A stretch of DNA of 64,000 nt from Muribaculaceae bacterium (lineage in GTDB: Bacteria; Bacteroidota; Bacteroidia; Bacteroidales; Muribaculaceae). Position 1 is the stretch's first letter. The number at the start of each line of letters is the position of its first letter. The DNA is taken from the NCBI GenBank assembly GCA_014867205.1, contig WGUO01000014.1:26118-90117 (forward strand), written 5' to 3'. Of this stretch, positions 1 through 9,522 are shown piece by piece. Both the position numbers and the translations under genes were made by a program. The notes under the pieces are model-generated. The model made no database searches. It was given only the letters and a program-made list of their open reading frames with translations, and was not told the DNA's origin.

Positions 1-155
<155 letters not shown>

Positions 156-159
156 GGTG

Positions 160-185
160 TTAGATGTTAGATGTTAGATGTTAGG
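160..185. repeat. Short tandem repeat, 7-bp unit TTAGATG x3
   Basis: Directly after the secA stop codon TTAGATG is repeated three times and then decays into TTAGG-like sequence. A matching CCTAA-rich stretch lies at 341-403 before the aspA stop. The gap therefore has low-complexity arms of opposite sense on either side of the secA terminator. Confidence 0.7.
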
Positions 186-258
186 CTTTAGGGTTTAGAT
201 TCCAAAGGCTTCAGGTGCTGAAATTTAGACATTCAGGCTTACACTGACAATCAATAAG

Positions 259-290
259 ATTGGCGCAGTCTCATGGGAGGCTGCGCCAAT
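259..290 (+). terminator. Intrinsic terminator after secA
   Basis: Perfect 10-bp stem ATTGGCGCAG / CTGCGCCAAT with a 12-nt loop, followed by TTTACTTTTAT. It sits between secA and the convergent aspA and may act on both strands. Confidence 0.8.
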
Positions 291-403
291 TTACTTTTAT
301 AATCGGTTTATTTTACAATCGGTCTCAAACTTAAGTAGTAGTATCTTAGGTCTTAGCCCTTAGGCCTAAAGTCCTTAAGCCTAACACCTAAAACCTAACA
401 CCT

Positions 404-1840
<1,437 letters not shown>

Positions 1841-1955
1841 GTCGTTAATATTTAAGTATTTTAAACTATAACTTACATAGTATTTCCTACATAGCATTTA
1901 AGGTATCTTGCGTCAGAAAAGATGACCGTCGCAGGCGACAATCACTTCAATTCGG

Positions 1956-1963
1956 CAAATATA
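1956..1963 (-). promoter_or_regulatory. aspA promoter, -7 element TATATTTG
   Basis: Matches the Bacteroidetes TAnnTTTG consensus on the minus strand, about 115 bp before the chosen aspA start. Confidence 0.6.
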
Positions 1964-2101
1964 ACCTTATATATCTAACAATGCAAGCAAATCAAGAGTT
2001 TTTCTACGAATGCCGTAACTCGGAGTGCAGGTAATCATAACGACCCGATTGCATCCGAATGAACTGAGACCTAATCCAAAACAATTATAACTATGAAAAA
2101 C

Positions 2102-2126
2102 GATATGTTGTAAAACATGTCATATC
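2102..2126. promoter_or_regulatory. Nested dyad in the aspA-dcuB divergent region
   Basis: ATGTT-GTAA-AACAT (2105-2118) sits inside an outer GATATG...CATATC pair (2102-2126). It lies in the 395-bp gap between the divergent aspA and dcuB genes. The TGTT-N4-AACA form could be an operator for a CRP/FNR-family regulator, but that is inference. I could not place a convincing dcuB -7 box in this gap. Confidence 0.35.
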
Positions 2127-2235
2127 TCGAATAATATCGCAACAAAAAACTCTTAATTTGTGTTAATATCACTGAAGGCACACCGGTAAAACCGGACATT
2201 CTGATCGTTAAATCTATTCTGAAAAACATAAAGGC

Positions 2236-3537
2236 ATGATAATCCAACTTTTATTCGTACTTACGGCGATAATCGTAGGTGCCCGCCTTGGAGGCATAGG
2301 CCTCGGAGTGATGGGAGGCGTCGGTCTGGCGATACTTGTTTTCGTGTTCGGGCTCGAGCCGACATCTCCGCCAATCGACGTGATGCTGATGATCGCGGCT
2401 GTAATTTCGGCCGCCGCAGCCATGCAGGCCGCCGGCGGACTCGACTGGCTCGTACGCGTGGCCGAGAAGATGCTCCGCAAGAATCCGTCGCAGGTCACTA
2501 TCATCAGCCCGCTGGTGACTTACCTGTTCACTTTCGTAGCCGGCACAGGCCATGTTGCTTACTCAGTGCTTCCTGTAATAGCCGAGGTGGCGCGCGAGAC
2601 GAAGATCCGTCCGGAGCGTCCGCTCGGCATAGCGGTCATCGCATCACAGCAGGCCATAACCGCAAGCCCCATCTCGGCGGCCACGGTCGCCCTGCTCGGC
2701 ATGCTGACCGGTTTTGACATTACCCTGTTCGACATACTGAAGGTCACCATACCGGCCACGCTTATCGGCGTTCTTGTCGGGGCGTTCATGTCTAAGCGCG
2801 TGGGCAAGGAACTTCTGGAAGACCCCGAGTACCTGCGCCGCGTGGAGGCCGGTATGTTCAAGGAAAACTCACTCAAGTTCAACGAGATCAAGAATGTCAG
2901 GACAGCGGTCACATCGGTTGTCCTGTTTCTGGTTGCCACACTGATGATCGTACTGTTCGGCTCGATTCCGGCCATGCGGCCGACCTTCAACGGTGTGGCC
3001 ATGGAGATGCCGGCGCTGATCGAGATGCTGATGCTCAGCGCATGTGCCATCATACTGCTCGTGTCAAAGACCAACGGTATCGCACCGACCCAAGGCAGCG
3101 TCTTCATCGCCGGCATGCAGGCCGTCATAGCCATCTTCGGTATCGCATGGATGGGCGACACGTTCATCAACGGCAACATAACCGTGCTGACAGAATCCAT
3201 CAAGGGAATCGTGACCGATATGCCGTGGCTCTTCGCCGTCGCCCTCTTCGTGATGTCGATCCTGCTCTACAGTCAGGCTGCTACGGTGCGCGCCATAATG
3301 CCCCTCGGCGTCGCACTCGGCCTCAGCCCGTGGATGCTGATCGCCCTCTTCCCTGCCGTCAACGGCTATTTCTTCATACCCAACTACCCCACTCTCGTGG
3401 CCGCGATCAACTTCGACCGCACCGGCACGACCCACATCGGCAAGTATATACTCAACCACTCGTTCATGATGCCGGGCCTTGTCGCAACCATTGTGGCCAT
3501 CTGCACCGGACTGCTGCTGATACAGTTCTACGCCTGA
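2236..3537 (+). CDS. dcuB: Anaerobic C4-dicarboxylate transporter, DcuA/DcuB family
   Basis: A 433-aa polytopic inner-membrane protein. Family hallmarks are visible: GARLGGIGLGVMGGVGL at the N-terminus, DVMLMIAAVISAAAAMQA, a FVAGTGHVAYSVLPVIAEVA segment, and the C-terminal YSQAATVRAIMPLG and GTTHIGKYILNHSF blocks. Family members exchange fumarate, aspartate or malate for succinate under anaerobic conditions. Similarity is shared between the DcuA and DcuB types, so the subtype is not settled. It is the first gene of a co-directional group with ansB (55 bp on) and a porin (20 bp further), divergent from aspA, which supports aspartate/fumarate uptake with succinate export. Confidence 0.92.
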   Translation: MIIQLLFVLTAIIVGARLGGIGLGVMGGVGLAILVFVFGLEPTSPPIDVMLMIAAVISAAAAMQAAGGLDWLVRVAEKMLRKNPSQVTIISPLVTYLFTFVAGTGHVAYSVLPVIAEVARETKIRPERPLGIAVIASQQAITASPISAATVALLGMLTGFDITLFDILKVTIPATLIGVLVGAFMSKRVGKELLEDPEYLRRVEAGMFKENSLKFNEIKNVRTAVTSVVLFLVATLMIVLFGSIPAMRPTFNGVAMEMPALIEMLMLSACAIILLVSKTNGIAPTQGSVFIAGMQAVIAIFGIAWMGDTFINGNITVLTESIKGIVTDMPWLFAVALFVMSILLYSQAATVRAIMPLGVALGLSPWMLIALFPAVNGYFFIPNYPTLVAAINFDRTGTTHIGKYILNHSFMMPGLVATIVAICTGLLLIQFYA

Positions 3538-3592
3538 CGCCACCATTCTTCACACAGATGACAATCCAACTTATATCTTAATACATCTAATT

Positions 3593-4660
3593 ATGAAAAA
3601 TCTAAAATCACTCGGAATGCTGGCGCTTATGATCGTCACATCGGTCATGGCAGCGTTTGCCCAGCAGAAACCAAACGTTTACATCCTGGCCACAGGCGGA
3701 ACAATCGCCGGCACGGGCAAGTCAGCCACCGCATCGGGCTACACGGCCGGACAGGTGGCAATCCAGTCGCTCATCGACGCAGTCCCTGAGATGAAAGACA
3801 TTGCCAATATCACGGGTGAGCAGGTGGTAAACATCGGCTCGCAGGACATGAACGACCAGGTGTGGCTTACGCTGGCAAAGAGGATCAATGAGCTTCTGGC
3901 ATCAGACAATGTCGACGGCATCGTGATCACTCACGGAACCGACACAATGGAGGAGACGGCTTACTTCCTTAACCTCACCGTACACAGCGACAAGCCGGTC
4001 GTTCTTACAGGAGCCATGCGTCCCTCCACTGCGATGAGCGCAGACGGCCCCCTCAACCTCTACAACTCGGTGGTCGTTGCCGCTGACAAGGCTTCTGCCG
4101 GCCGCGGCGTACTCGTGGTAATGAACGGCATAATAATCGGCGCACACGGCAACCAGAAGATGAACACCGTCGACGTCCAGACATTCCAGGATCCCGACGG
4201 AGGCGCACTCGGGTATATCTACAACAGCAAGCCCTACTACAACCTGAAGTCGCTCAAGAAGAACACGACCCAGTCAGTATTCGATGTGACCAACCTCGAC
4301 AAACTCCCCAAGGTAGGTATCGTTTACGCATACTCGAACATCGAGGCTGACGTCATGACTCCGTTCCTCGACAAGGCCAACGGCTACCAGGGCATCATCC
4401 ACGCAGGCCTCGGCAACGGCAACTATCACAAGAACATCTTCCCCAGTCTGCTCGAAGCCCGCAAGAAAGGAATCATCGTGGTCCGCTCAAGCCGCGTCCC
4501 GACCGGCCCGACAACACTCTACGACGAGGTTGACGACGCCAAGTATGAATTCGTCGCATCTTGGGAGCTCAACCCGCAGAAGGCCCGCGTGCTGCTTATG
4601 CTCGCGCTCACAAAGACCAACGACTGGAAGCAGATCCAGCAGTATTTCGAGGAGTATTAA
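3593..4660 (+). CDS. ansB: Type II L-asparaginase, periplasmic
   Basis: Hydrolyses asparagine to aspartate and ammonia. A 355-aa protein with a clear signal peptide (cleavage likely after AFA, about residue 23), so it should act in the periplasm. Both catalytic signatures are present: TGGTIAG at residues 34-40 and HGTDTMEET from residue 115. Secretion and length fit the high-affinity type II enzymes rather than the cytoplasmic type I. It lies between the C4-dicarboxylate transporter and an outer-membrane porin, so the product aspartate could be imported by the Dcu protein and deaminated by AspA. Confidence 0.93.
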   Translation: MKNLKSLGMLALMIVTSVMAAFAQQKPNVYILATGGTIAGTGKSATASGYTAGQVAIQSLIDAVPEMKDIANITGEQVVNIGSQDMNDQVWLTLAKRINELLASDNVDGIVITHGTDTMEETAYFLNLTVHSDKPVVLTGAMRPSTAMSADGPLNLYNSVVVAADKASAGRGVLVVMNGIIIGAHGNQKMNTVDVQTFQDPDGGALGYIYNSKPYYNLKSLKKNTTQSVFDVTNLDKLPKVGIVYAYSNIEADVMTPFLDKANGYQGIIHAGLGNGNYHKNIFPSLLEARKKGIIVVRSSRVPTGPTTLYDEVDDAKYEFVASWELNPQKARVLLMLALTKTNDWKQIQQYFEEY

Positions 4661-4680
4661 TCCGATAACAATCTGAAGTC

Positions 4681-5898
4681 ATGAAAATATCCGGAATTAC
4701 CTTACTGACCGGGTCGCTTCTGCTTTGCGGCTCCGCATATGCACAGCAGGAAGACACCAACGCAGGACAGATGACCGACAACGAGAAAAGTCTCGTCGAG
4801 GAAGTGTTCAAACTCGAGAAAAAGACTGACAAGTTCAATCTCTATCTGAATATGCAGGGCGACTTCCAGTCTGACTGGACCGGCTCAAGCTTCGATGGCG
4901 CCAAGTTCCGCTTCAAACAGCTGCGTGTAGAGGCCAAGGGCCAGATCAACGACTGGCTGAGTTACCGCTACCGCCAGCGCCTCAACAAGGGAGACACGCC
5001 GAGCGGATACTTCGACAACGTGCTGCAGAGCATCGATATAGCCGGTATCGGAATCGACCTGAAGAAGTGGTCGTTCTTCCTCGGCAAGCAGTGCGCCGCA
5101 TATGGCGGCATCGAGTTCGACCTCAATCCTATCGAGATATACCAGTACTCGGACATGGTAGACTACATGTCGAACTTCATGACCGGTATCAACATCGCCT
5201 ATAACTTCACGCCCAACCAGCAGCTGCAGTTCCAGGTGCTCGACGCGCTCACCGGCTCGTCGAAGGATATGTACGGAGACTATACTCCCGCCAAGATCCC
5301 CCTGCTCTACACCCTTAACTGGAACGGCAACTTCAACGATGTGTACAAGACCCGCTGGTCGGCATCGTTCATGAACGAGACCAAGGGCAAGCACATGTGG
5401 TACTTCGCGCTCGGCAACGACTTCAAGCTCAGCGACAAGGTAGACATGTACTTCGACTGGCTCTACTCGATCGAGGGCGTTGACCGCAAGGGCATCATCA
5501 CCGACATCGTGGCCCCCAACGGATGGAACAAGAAGGCTGCCAAGACCGACATCATGTCGTTCATCCTGCACCTCAATTACCGTTTCCACCCGTCATGGAA
5601 CATCTTCGCCAAGGGTATGTACGAGAACGAGGGCGTCTACAAGACGAATACCATGGACGTTCTTGACGCCAACGGCCAGGAGACTCCCGTCGAGCTCCGC
5701 AAGGGCAAATACCGCACCGCCCTCGGTTATATCGGCGGTATCGAGTACTATCCCTTCAAGGACCGTAACCTGCACTTCTTCGCAGCCTATGTGGGGCGCA
5801 ACTACCTCTACACAAAGAAGGCTAAGTCGTTCGGTGCTGAAGACTACAACACCAACAGCGTCCAGGTGGGATTCATCTGGCAGATGCCGGTATTCTGA
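4681..5898 (+). CDS. Outer-membrane porin, OprP/OprO-like
   Basis: A 405-aa protein with a signal peptide ending SAYA (about residue 21). The body is rich in alternating aromatic/polar strands and the protein ends in Phe (QMPVF), as outer-membrane beta-barrels usually do. Segments such as FRFKQLRVEAKGQINDWLSY resemble phosphate-selective-porin-like barrels of Bacteroidetes. Substrate cannot be read from sequence. It starts 20 bp after ansB and is the last gene before a strong terminator, suggesting it admits asparagine or C4 acids for the same pathway (inference from context). Confidence 0.75.
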   Translation: MKISGITLLTGSLLLCGSAYAQQEDTNAGQMTDNEKSLVEEVFKLEKKTDKFNLYLNMQGDFQSDWTGSSFDGAKFRFKQLRVEAKGQINDWLSYRYRQRLNKGDTPSGYFDNVLQSIDIAGIGIDLKKWSFFLGKQCAAYGGIEFDLNPIEIYQYSDMVDYMSNFMTGINIAYNFTPNQQLQFQVLDALTGSSKDMYGDYTPAKIPLLYTLNWNGNFNDVYKTRWSASFMNETKGKHMWYFALGNDFKLSDKVDMYFDWLYSIEGVDRKGIITDIVAPNGWNKKAAKTDIMSFILHLNYRFHPSWNIFAKGMYENEGVYKTNTMDVLDANGQETPVELRKGKYRTALGYIGGIEYYPFKDRNLHFFAAYVGRNYLYTKKAKSFGAEDYNTNSVQVGFIWQMPVF

Positions 5899-5943
5899 TC
5901 CGGAACCGACAGTAATACTTATATAACCCTTTTTAGCAAACAG

Positions 5944-5974
5944 GGCCGATGCGCATTTGATACGCATCGGCCTT
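5944..5974 (+). terminator. Intrinsic terminator of the dcuB-ansB-porin operon
   Basis: Perfect 10-bp stem GGCCGATGCG / CGCATCGGCC with a 9-nt loop, then TTATTTACT. Confidence 0.85.
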
Positions 5975-6083
5975 ATTTACTAAATTTATGTTAATTATAT
6001 TGCCAATATTTCCATTTTATTAAAAATATGTTAAATTATAGTAATATTTTTATGTTATATAACATAGTTTAAAAAATTATTTG

Positions 6084-6165
6084 TAATTTTGCATCGAGTT
6101 TTTCATGGTATTAGATTTTAAGGTTAACGCAAGATTGATTGTCGGGATGACAATCAATTTTTTTT
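6084..6165 (+). ncRNA. Short promoter-to-terminator RNA unit, copy 1 of 3
   Basis: A -7 box TAATTTTG (6084-6091) is followed by the box GTTTTTCATGGTATTAGATT, then AAGGTT, then a perfect 10-bp hairpin ATTGATTGTC/GACAATCAAT (6134-6158) and a run of eight T. Predicted transcript about 70 nt. The same order and box recur at 54827-54908 (+) and 53028-52941 (-). The next gene has its own promoter, whose -33 TTTG overlaps this T-run, so the unit can work as an independent small RNA rather than only as a leader. Function is unknown; I found no convincing ORF in it. Confidence 0.7.
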
Positions 6166-6194
6166 GACTTATTTGAGAATTAGAGTTATATTTG
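6163..6194 (+). promoter_or_regulatory. Promoter of the UbiA-HAD operon
   Basis: TTTG (6163-6166), 20-bp spacer, TATATTTG (6187-6194). The -33 element is built from the terminator T-tract of the preceding small RNA. Confidence 0.75.
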
Positions 6195-6251
6195 CAAAGG
6201 GGAAGCACGCTCGGCGCCAATCATGCGCCTGAGCAAACCACCACGTGCATC

Positions 6252-7142
6252 ATGAAAGATCATACTGTCATCATAGAGGAGTATTTGCGGCTGCTGCGCC
6301 CGTGGCAATGGGTCAAGAACCTGTTCGTATTCCTGCCGCTGATATTCGGCGGCCAGGCTACATCATGCCGGGGCCTGATTGCCGGCCTCGGGGCCTTTGT
6401 CAGTTTCTCGCTGGCGGCCTCGGCTGTCTATGCCCTCAACGACATAACCGACCGAGAGAGAGACCGTCTCCTTCCGGGGAAATGCAGGCGACCCGTCGCG
6501 TCGGGCACGATATCCACAAATGCAGCCGGCGCTGTATGTGGCCTGCTCTCTGCCCTCTCGCTGCTTGTGGCTCGTCAGCTTCCGTCCCCAGCCACCGCCT
6601 GCCTCATAGTCGGAGCCTACCTTCTGCTCAATCTGCTGTACTCATACTGGCTGAAGCATATCTGCATCATCGATGTCATGACGATAGCCTGCGGATTTGT
6701 GCTCCGTGTGCTGTTGGGAGGCGTGGTCTGCGGTATCTACGTGTCGCCTTGGCTCATCACCATGGTCTTCATGCTGACCCTGCTTGTGGCGTTCGGCAAA
6801 CGCCGCGACGACCTGATAAAGGGTGGAGACACAGGCCATGGCCGACGCTCGGTGGCCGGATACACTGTAGCCTATGTCGATCAGGTCATGACGCTGCTCG
6901 CAGGGGCCGTAATCGTGGCCTATATCATCTATACGCTGACACCGGAGGTGACCCGGAGGCTCAACTCGGAATACGTTTACGTCACGGCAATATTCGTCTT
7001 GGCCGCAATACTGCGCTATATGCAGATCGTCACCGTACGCGAGGACTCCGGACGCCCGACCCGGATATTCTACCGCGATCCGTTTATGGTGGGCTGCTGC
7101 GTGGCCTGGGGCGTGACCTTCATGCTGATAATATACTGTTAG
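6252..7142 (+). CDS. UbiA-family prenyltransferase, decaprenyl-phosphate phosphoribosyltransferase-like
   Basis: A 296-aa polytopic membrane protein with LLRPWQWVKNLFVFLPL at the N-terminus and the prenyl-diphosphate/Mg motif NDITDRERD at residues 63-71. This opening and motif spacing resemble the polyprenyl-phosphate phosphoribosyltransferase branch (the mycobacterial DPPR synthase type) more than quinone-pathway UbiA. The frame is open from 6192, but the promoter -7 box is at 6187-6194, so the ATG at 6252 is the sensible start. The next gene, a HAD phosphatase, begins 1 bp after the stop. Substrate is inferred only; an enzyme acting on a lipid-linked sugar precursor is the likely role. Confidence 0.75.
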   Translation: MKDHTVIIEEYLRLLRPWQWVKNLFVFLPLIFGGQATSCRGLIAGLGAFVSFSLAASAVYALNDITDRERDRLLPGKCRRPVASGTISTNAAGAVCGLLSALSLLVARQLPSPATACLIVGAYLLLNLLYSYWLKHICIIDVMTIACGFVLRVLLGGVVCGIYVSPWLITMVFMLTLLVAFGKRRDDLIKGGDTGHGRRSVAGYTVAYVDQVMTLLAGAVIVAYIIYTLTPEVTRRLNSEYVYVTAIFVLAAILRYMQIVTVREDSGRPTRIFYRDPFMVGCCVAWGVTFMLIIYC

Positions 7143-7143
7143 G

Positions 7144-7761
7144 ATGGCAAGATACACGTTCTTCGACTTCGACGGCACGCTGACCCGCGGGGACTCGTTC
7201 ACCGGATTCATACGCCATGTTCATGGTACATGGGGACTTATCCGCGTGCTCATTAAGTCAGCACCCGCAATCGCGTTATGGAAATCGGGGCTGCGAAACA
7301 ACACCTACGCCAAGCTGCGCATGTTCGCGGCAGCCTTCCGAGGCATGCCTATTGATGAATTCCGCCGACATGGAGAGGACTACATAACGGGCATAGACCA
7401 TATGCTCCGCACAGAGGTAGTCGATGAACTGAGAAATGCTGTGTCGCAGGGCGACAAGGTGGCGATCGTGTCGGCAAGCCTTGGCGACTGGATTCGGCCC
7501 TGGGCACATGCCAACGGAGTGCAGCACGTGCTCACCACCGAACCCGAGACCGACGCCGCAGGCAGGCTCACAGGGCGTTTCTCGCGTCAGAACTGCCAGC
7601 GCGAGGAAAAATGCCGACGCATCCTCGAGGCATTTCCCGAAATCGCCGACAACCGCAGCGAATGCCACGTCACCGCATGGGGAGACTCCGATGGCGACAC
7701 CGAGATGCTGGAACTTGCCGACGAGCCACACCGCCTGCACAAGGCAAGAGGGAGAACATGA
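7144..7761 (+). CDS. HAD-IB family phosphatase
   Basis: A 205-aa haloacid-dehalogenase hydrolase: motif I DFDGTLT (residues 8-14, nucleophile D8, acid D10), motif II Ser in IVSAS, and motif III/IV GDSDGDTEML. The helical cap after motif I is of the SerB-like IB type. It is translationally close to the UbiA-family gene, so the pair may make and then dephosphorylate a lipid-linked phosphosugar, as in phosphoribose-lipid metabolism (inference). The C-terminus after motif IV is short and basic but not obviously truncated. It overlaps no other real gene; the dipeptidase start lies 30 bp downstream. Confidence 0.8.
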   Translation: MARYTFFDFDGTLTRGDSFTGFIRHVHGTWGLIRVLIKSAPAIALWKSGLRNNTYAKLRMFAAAFRGMPIDEFRRHGEDYITGIDHMLRTEVVDELRNAVSQGDKVAIVSASLGDWIRPWAHANGVQHVLTTEPETDAAGRLTGRFSRQNCQREEKCRRILEAFPEIADNRSECHVTAWGDSDGDTEMLELADEPHRLHKARGRT

Positions 7762-7790
7762 ACCAACCGACAACATTAAAAATTCAAGAT

Positions 7791-9434
7791 ATGAAGAAAC
7801 AAACTATGCTCTGGGCCCTTGCAGCCCTGATGGCAGCGGCGCCGACCACCGCCGAAGCCTGTACGAACCTTATAGCGGCCAAGGGCGCCACCACCGACGG
7901 CTCGGTGATGATGACCTATTCGGCCGATTCGCACAATCTCTTTGGGTTCCTGCATCACAGTCCCGCAGGCAAGCATCCCAAGGGAAGCGTGCGCAAGATA
8001 TTCGAGTGGGACACCAACAAGCCGCTCGGCGAGATTCCCGAGGCCGAGGAGACATATAACGTCATCGGCAACATGAACGAGCATCAGGTGGTGATCGGCG
8101 AGTCTACGTGGGGAGGCCGCCCGGAACTCGCCGACACTACGGGACAGGCAGTGATGGATTACGGCTCACTGATATACGTCACCCTCGAACGCGCCAAGAC
8201 GGCACGCGAGGCACTCGACATCATGACCGACCTCGTGGCCAAGCATGGCTACGCGTCGAGCGGAGAGTCGTTCACCATCGCCGACAAGAACGAGGTGTGG
8301 GTGCTCGAGATGATCGGCAAGGGGGCCGAGAAGGGTGCCGTCTGGATTGCCGTGCGCATCCCCGACAACGCGATATCGGGTCATGCCAACGAGCCACGCA
8401 TACGCAAGGTCAACCTCAAGGACAAGGAGAACGTGCGCCACTCGAAAGACATGATCTCATTCGCCCGCAAGCGTGGCTACTTCACCGGCAAGGACGAGGA
8501 ATTCTCGTTTGCCGACGTGTATGGCGAGCATGACGCCTCGACGCGGCGCGGATGCGACGCCCGCGTGTGGAGTTATTTCCGCCGCTTCAACAATGACGCC
8601 GACAAGTATTTCGCATGGTGCAACGCCGACAGCGACGAGCCGATGCCCCTCTACATCGTGCCTGACCGCAAGGTGTCGCTCGCAGAGATGCAGAAGTCGA
8701 TGCGCGACCATTTCGAAGGCACACCCTACGAGATGACATCTGACGTAGGCGCAGGTCCGTTCCACTCCCCTTACCGCTGGCGACCGATGGAATACGAGGT
8801 CGACGGCAAGAAATACTGCATGGAGCGCGCCATCGCCACCCAGCAGACAGGATGGAGTTATGTCAGCCAGACCCGCGACTGGCTTCCTGACCCTGTCGGG
8901 GGAGTGCTGTGGTTCGGCACTGACGACACAAACACCTGCGTGTACATGCCCATATACTGCGGCGTGACCAAGGTCCCGGCCGAACTTGCCGAGGGTGACA
9001 TAAACACTCTCGACCTCAGAAGCAACTTCTGGGTCAACAATATCGTGGCCAACCAGGCATATAACCGCTATGACCAGATGATCGACGACATCCGTAAGGT
9101 CCAGGGCAGCCTTGAGAAGGAATTCCAGGCGAACCGCCCCAATGTCGAGGAGAAACTTACGGCAATCGTAAATTCCGGTGACATGAACGCATACCGAAAC
9201 GCCGTCAACAGTGAGGCCGCCGCTGTAGCCAGAAATTCAACCGATGCCTATCGCGACCTTGCCGGCTACCTCTTCGTCAAGACAATGGACGGCAACCTGA
9301 AGAAGACCGATAAGGACGGCAACTTCATCAAGTCGGAGTATGGCCTTCCGGTCTACCCCACCTTCCCCGGCTATGACAAGAAGTACTACGAGAACATCGT
9401 GAAGGAATCGGGCGACCACTTCCTGATCAAGTGA
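7791..9434 (+). CDS. Secreted C69-family dipeptidase
   Basis: A 547-aa N-terminal-nucleophile hydrolase. From the ATG at 7791 a signal peptide runs to AEA, and the next residue is Cys in ACTNLIAAKGATTDGS. In family C69 this exposed cysteine is the catalytic N-terminus, so export and activation are coupled. Family features STWGGRPEL, ESFTIADKNEVWVLE and GRDHFEGT-like segments follow in order. An in-frame ATG at 7758 is possible but would put 11 extra residues before the signal peptide. Members cleave dipeptides with broad specificity. The gene is followed by a terminator shared with the convergent acyl-CoA ligase. Confidence 0.88.
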   Translation: MKKQTMLWALAALMAAAPTTAEACTNLIAAKGATTDGSVMMTYSADSHNLFGFLHHSPAGKHPKGSVRKIFEWDTNKPLGEIPEAEETYNVIGNMNEHQVVIGESTWGGRPELADTTGQAVMDYGSLIYVTLERAKTAREALDIMTDLVAKHGYASSGESFTIADKNEVWVLEMIGKGAEKGAVWIAVRIPDNAISGHANEPRIRKVNLKDKENVRHSKDMISFARKRGYFTGKDEEFSFADVYGEHDASTRRGCDARVWSYFRRFNNDADKYFAWCNADSDEPMPLYIVPDRKVSLAEMQKSMRDHFEGTPYEMTSDVGAGPFHSPYRWRPMEYEVDGKKYCMERAIATQQTGWSYVSQTRDWLPDPVGGVLWFGTDDTNTCVYMPIYCGVTKVPAELAEGDINTLDLRSNFWVNNIVANQAYNRYDQMIDDIRKVQGSLEKEFQANRPNVEEKLTAIVNSGDMNAYRNAVNSEAAAVARNSTDAYRDLAGYLFVKTMDGNLKKTDKDGNFIKSEYGLPVYPTFPGYDKKYYENIVKESGDHFLIK

Positions 9435-9460
9435 CCCGCCCGGACACACGAATGACAATA

Positions 9461-9503
9461 ACAGACAGGGCTGCGGCAAGAGATCTGCTGCAGCCCTGTC
9501 TGT
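9461..9503. terminator. Bidirectional terminator between dipeptidase and acyl-CoA ligase
   Basis: Perfect 14-bp stem ACAGACAGGGCTGC / GCAGCCCTGTCTGT with a 15-nt loop, between convergent genes. Confidence 0.8.
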
Positions 9504-9522
9504 CATCATATCGGCCGATGGC

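Noticed and set aside
2094..2114. Six-codon leader peptide ATG AAA AAC GAT ATG TTG TAA
   Set aside because: No coupling to a terminator or attenuator and no promoter in front; likely chance.
7700..7761. Frameshift at the end of the HAD phosphatase
   Set aside because: All catalytic motifs are present and the length is normal; the basic tail alone is not evidence of a break.
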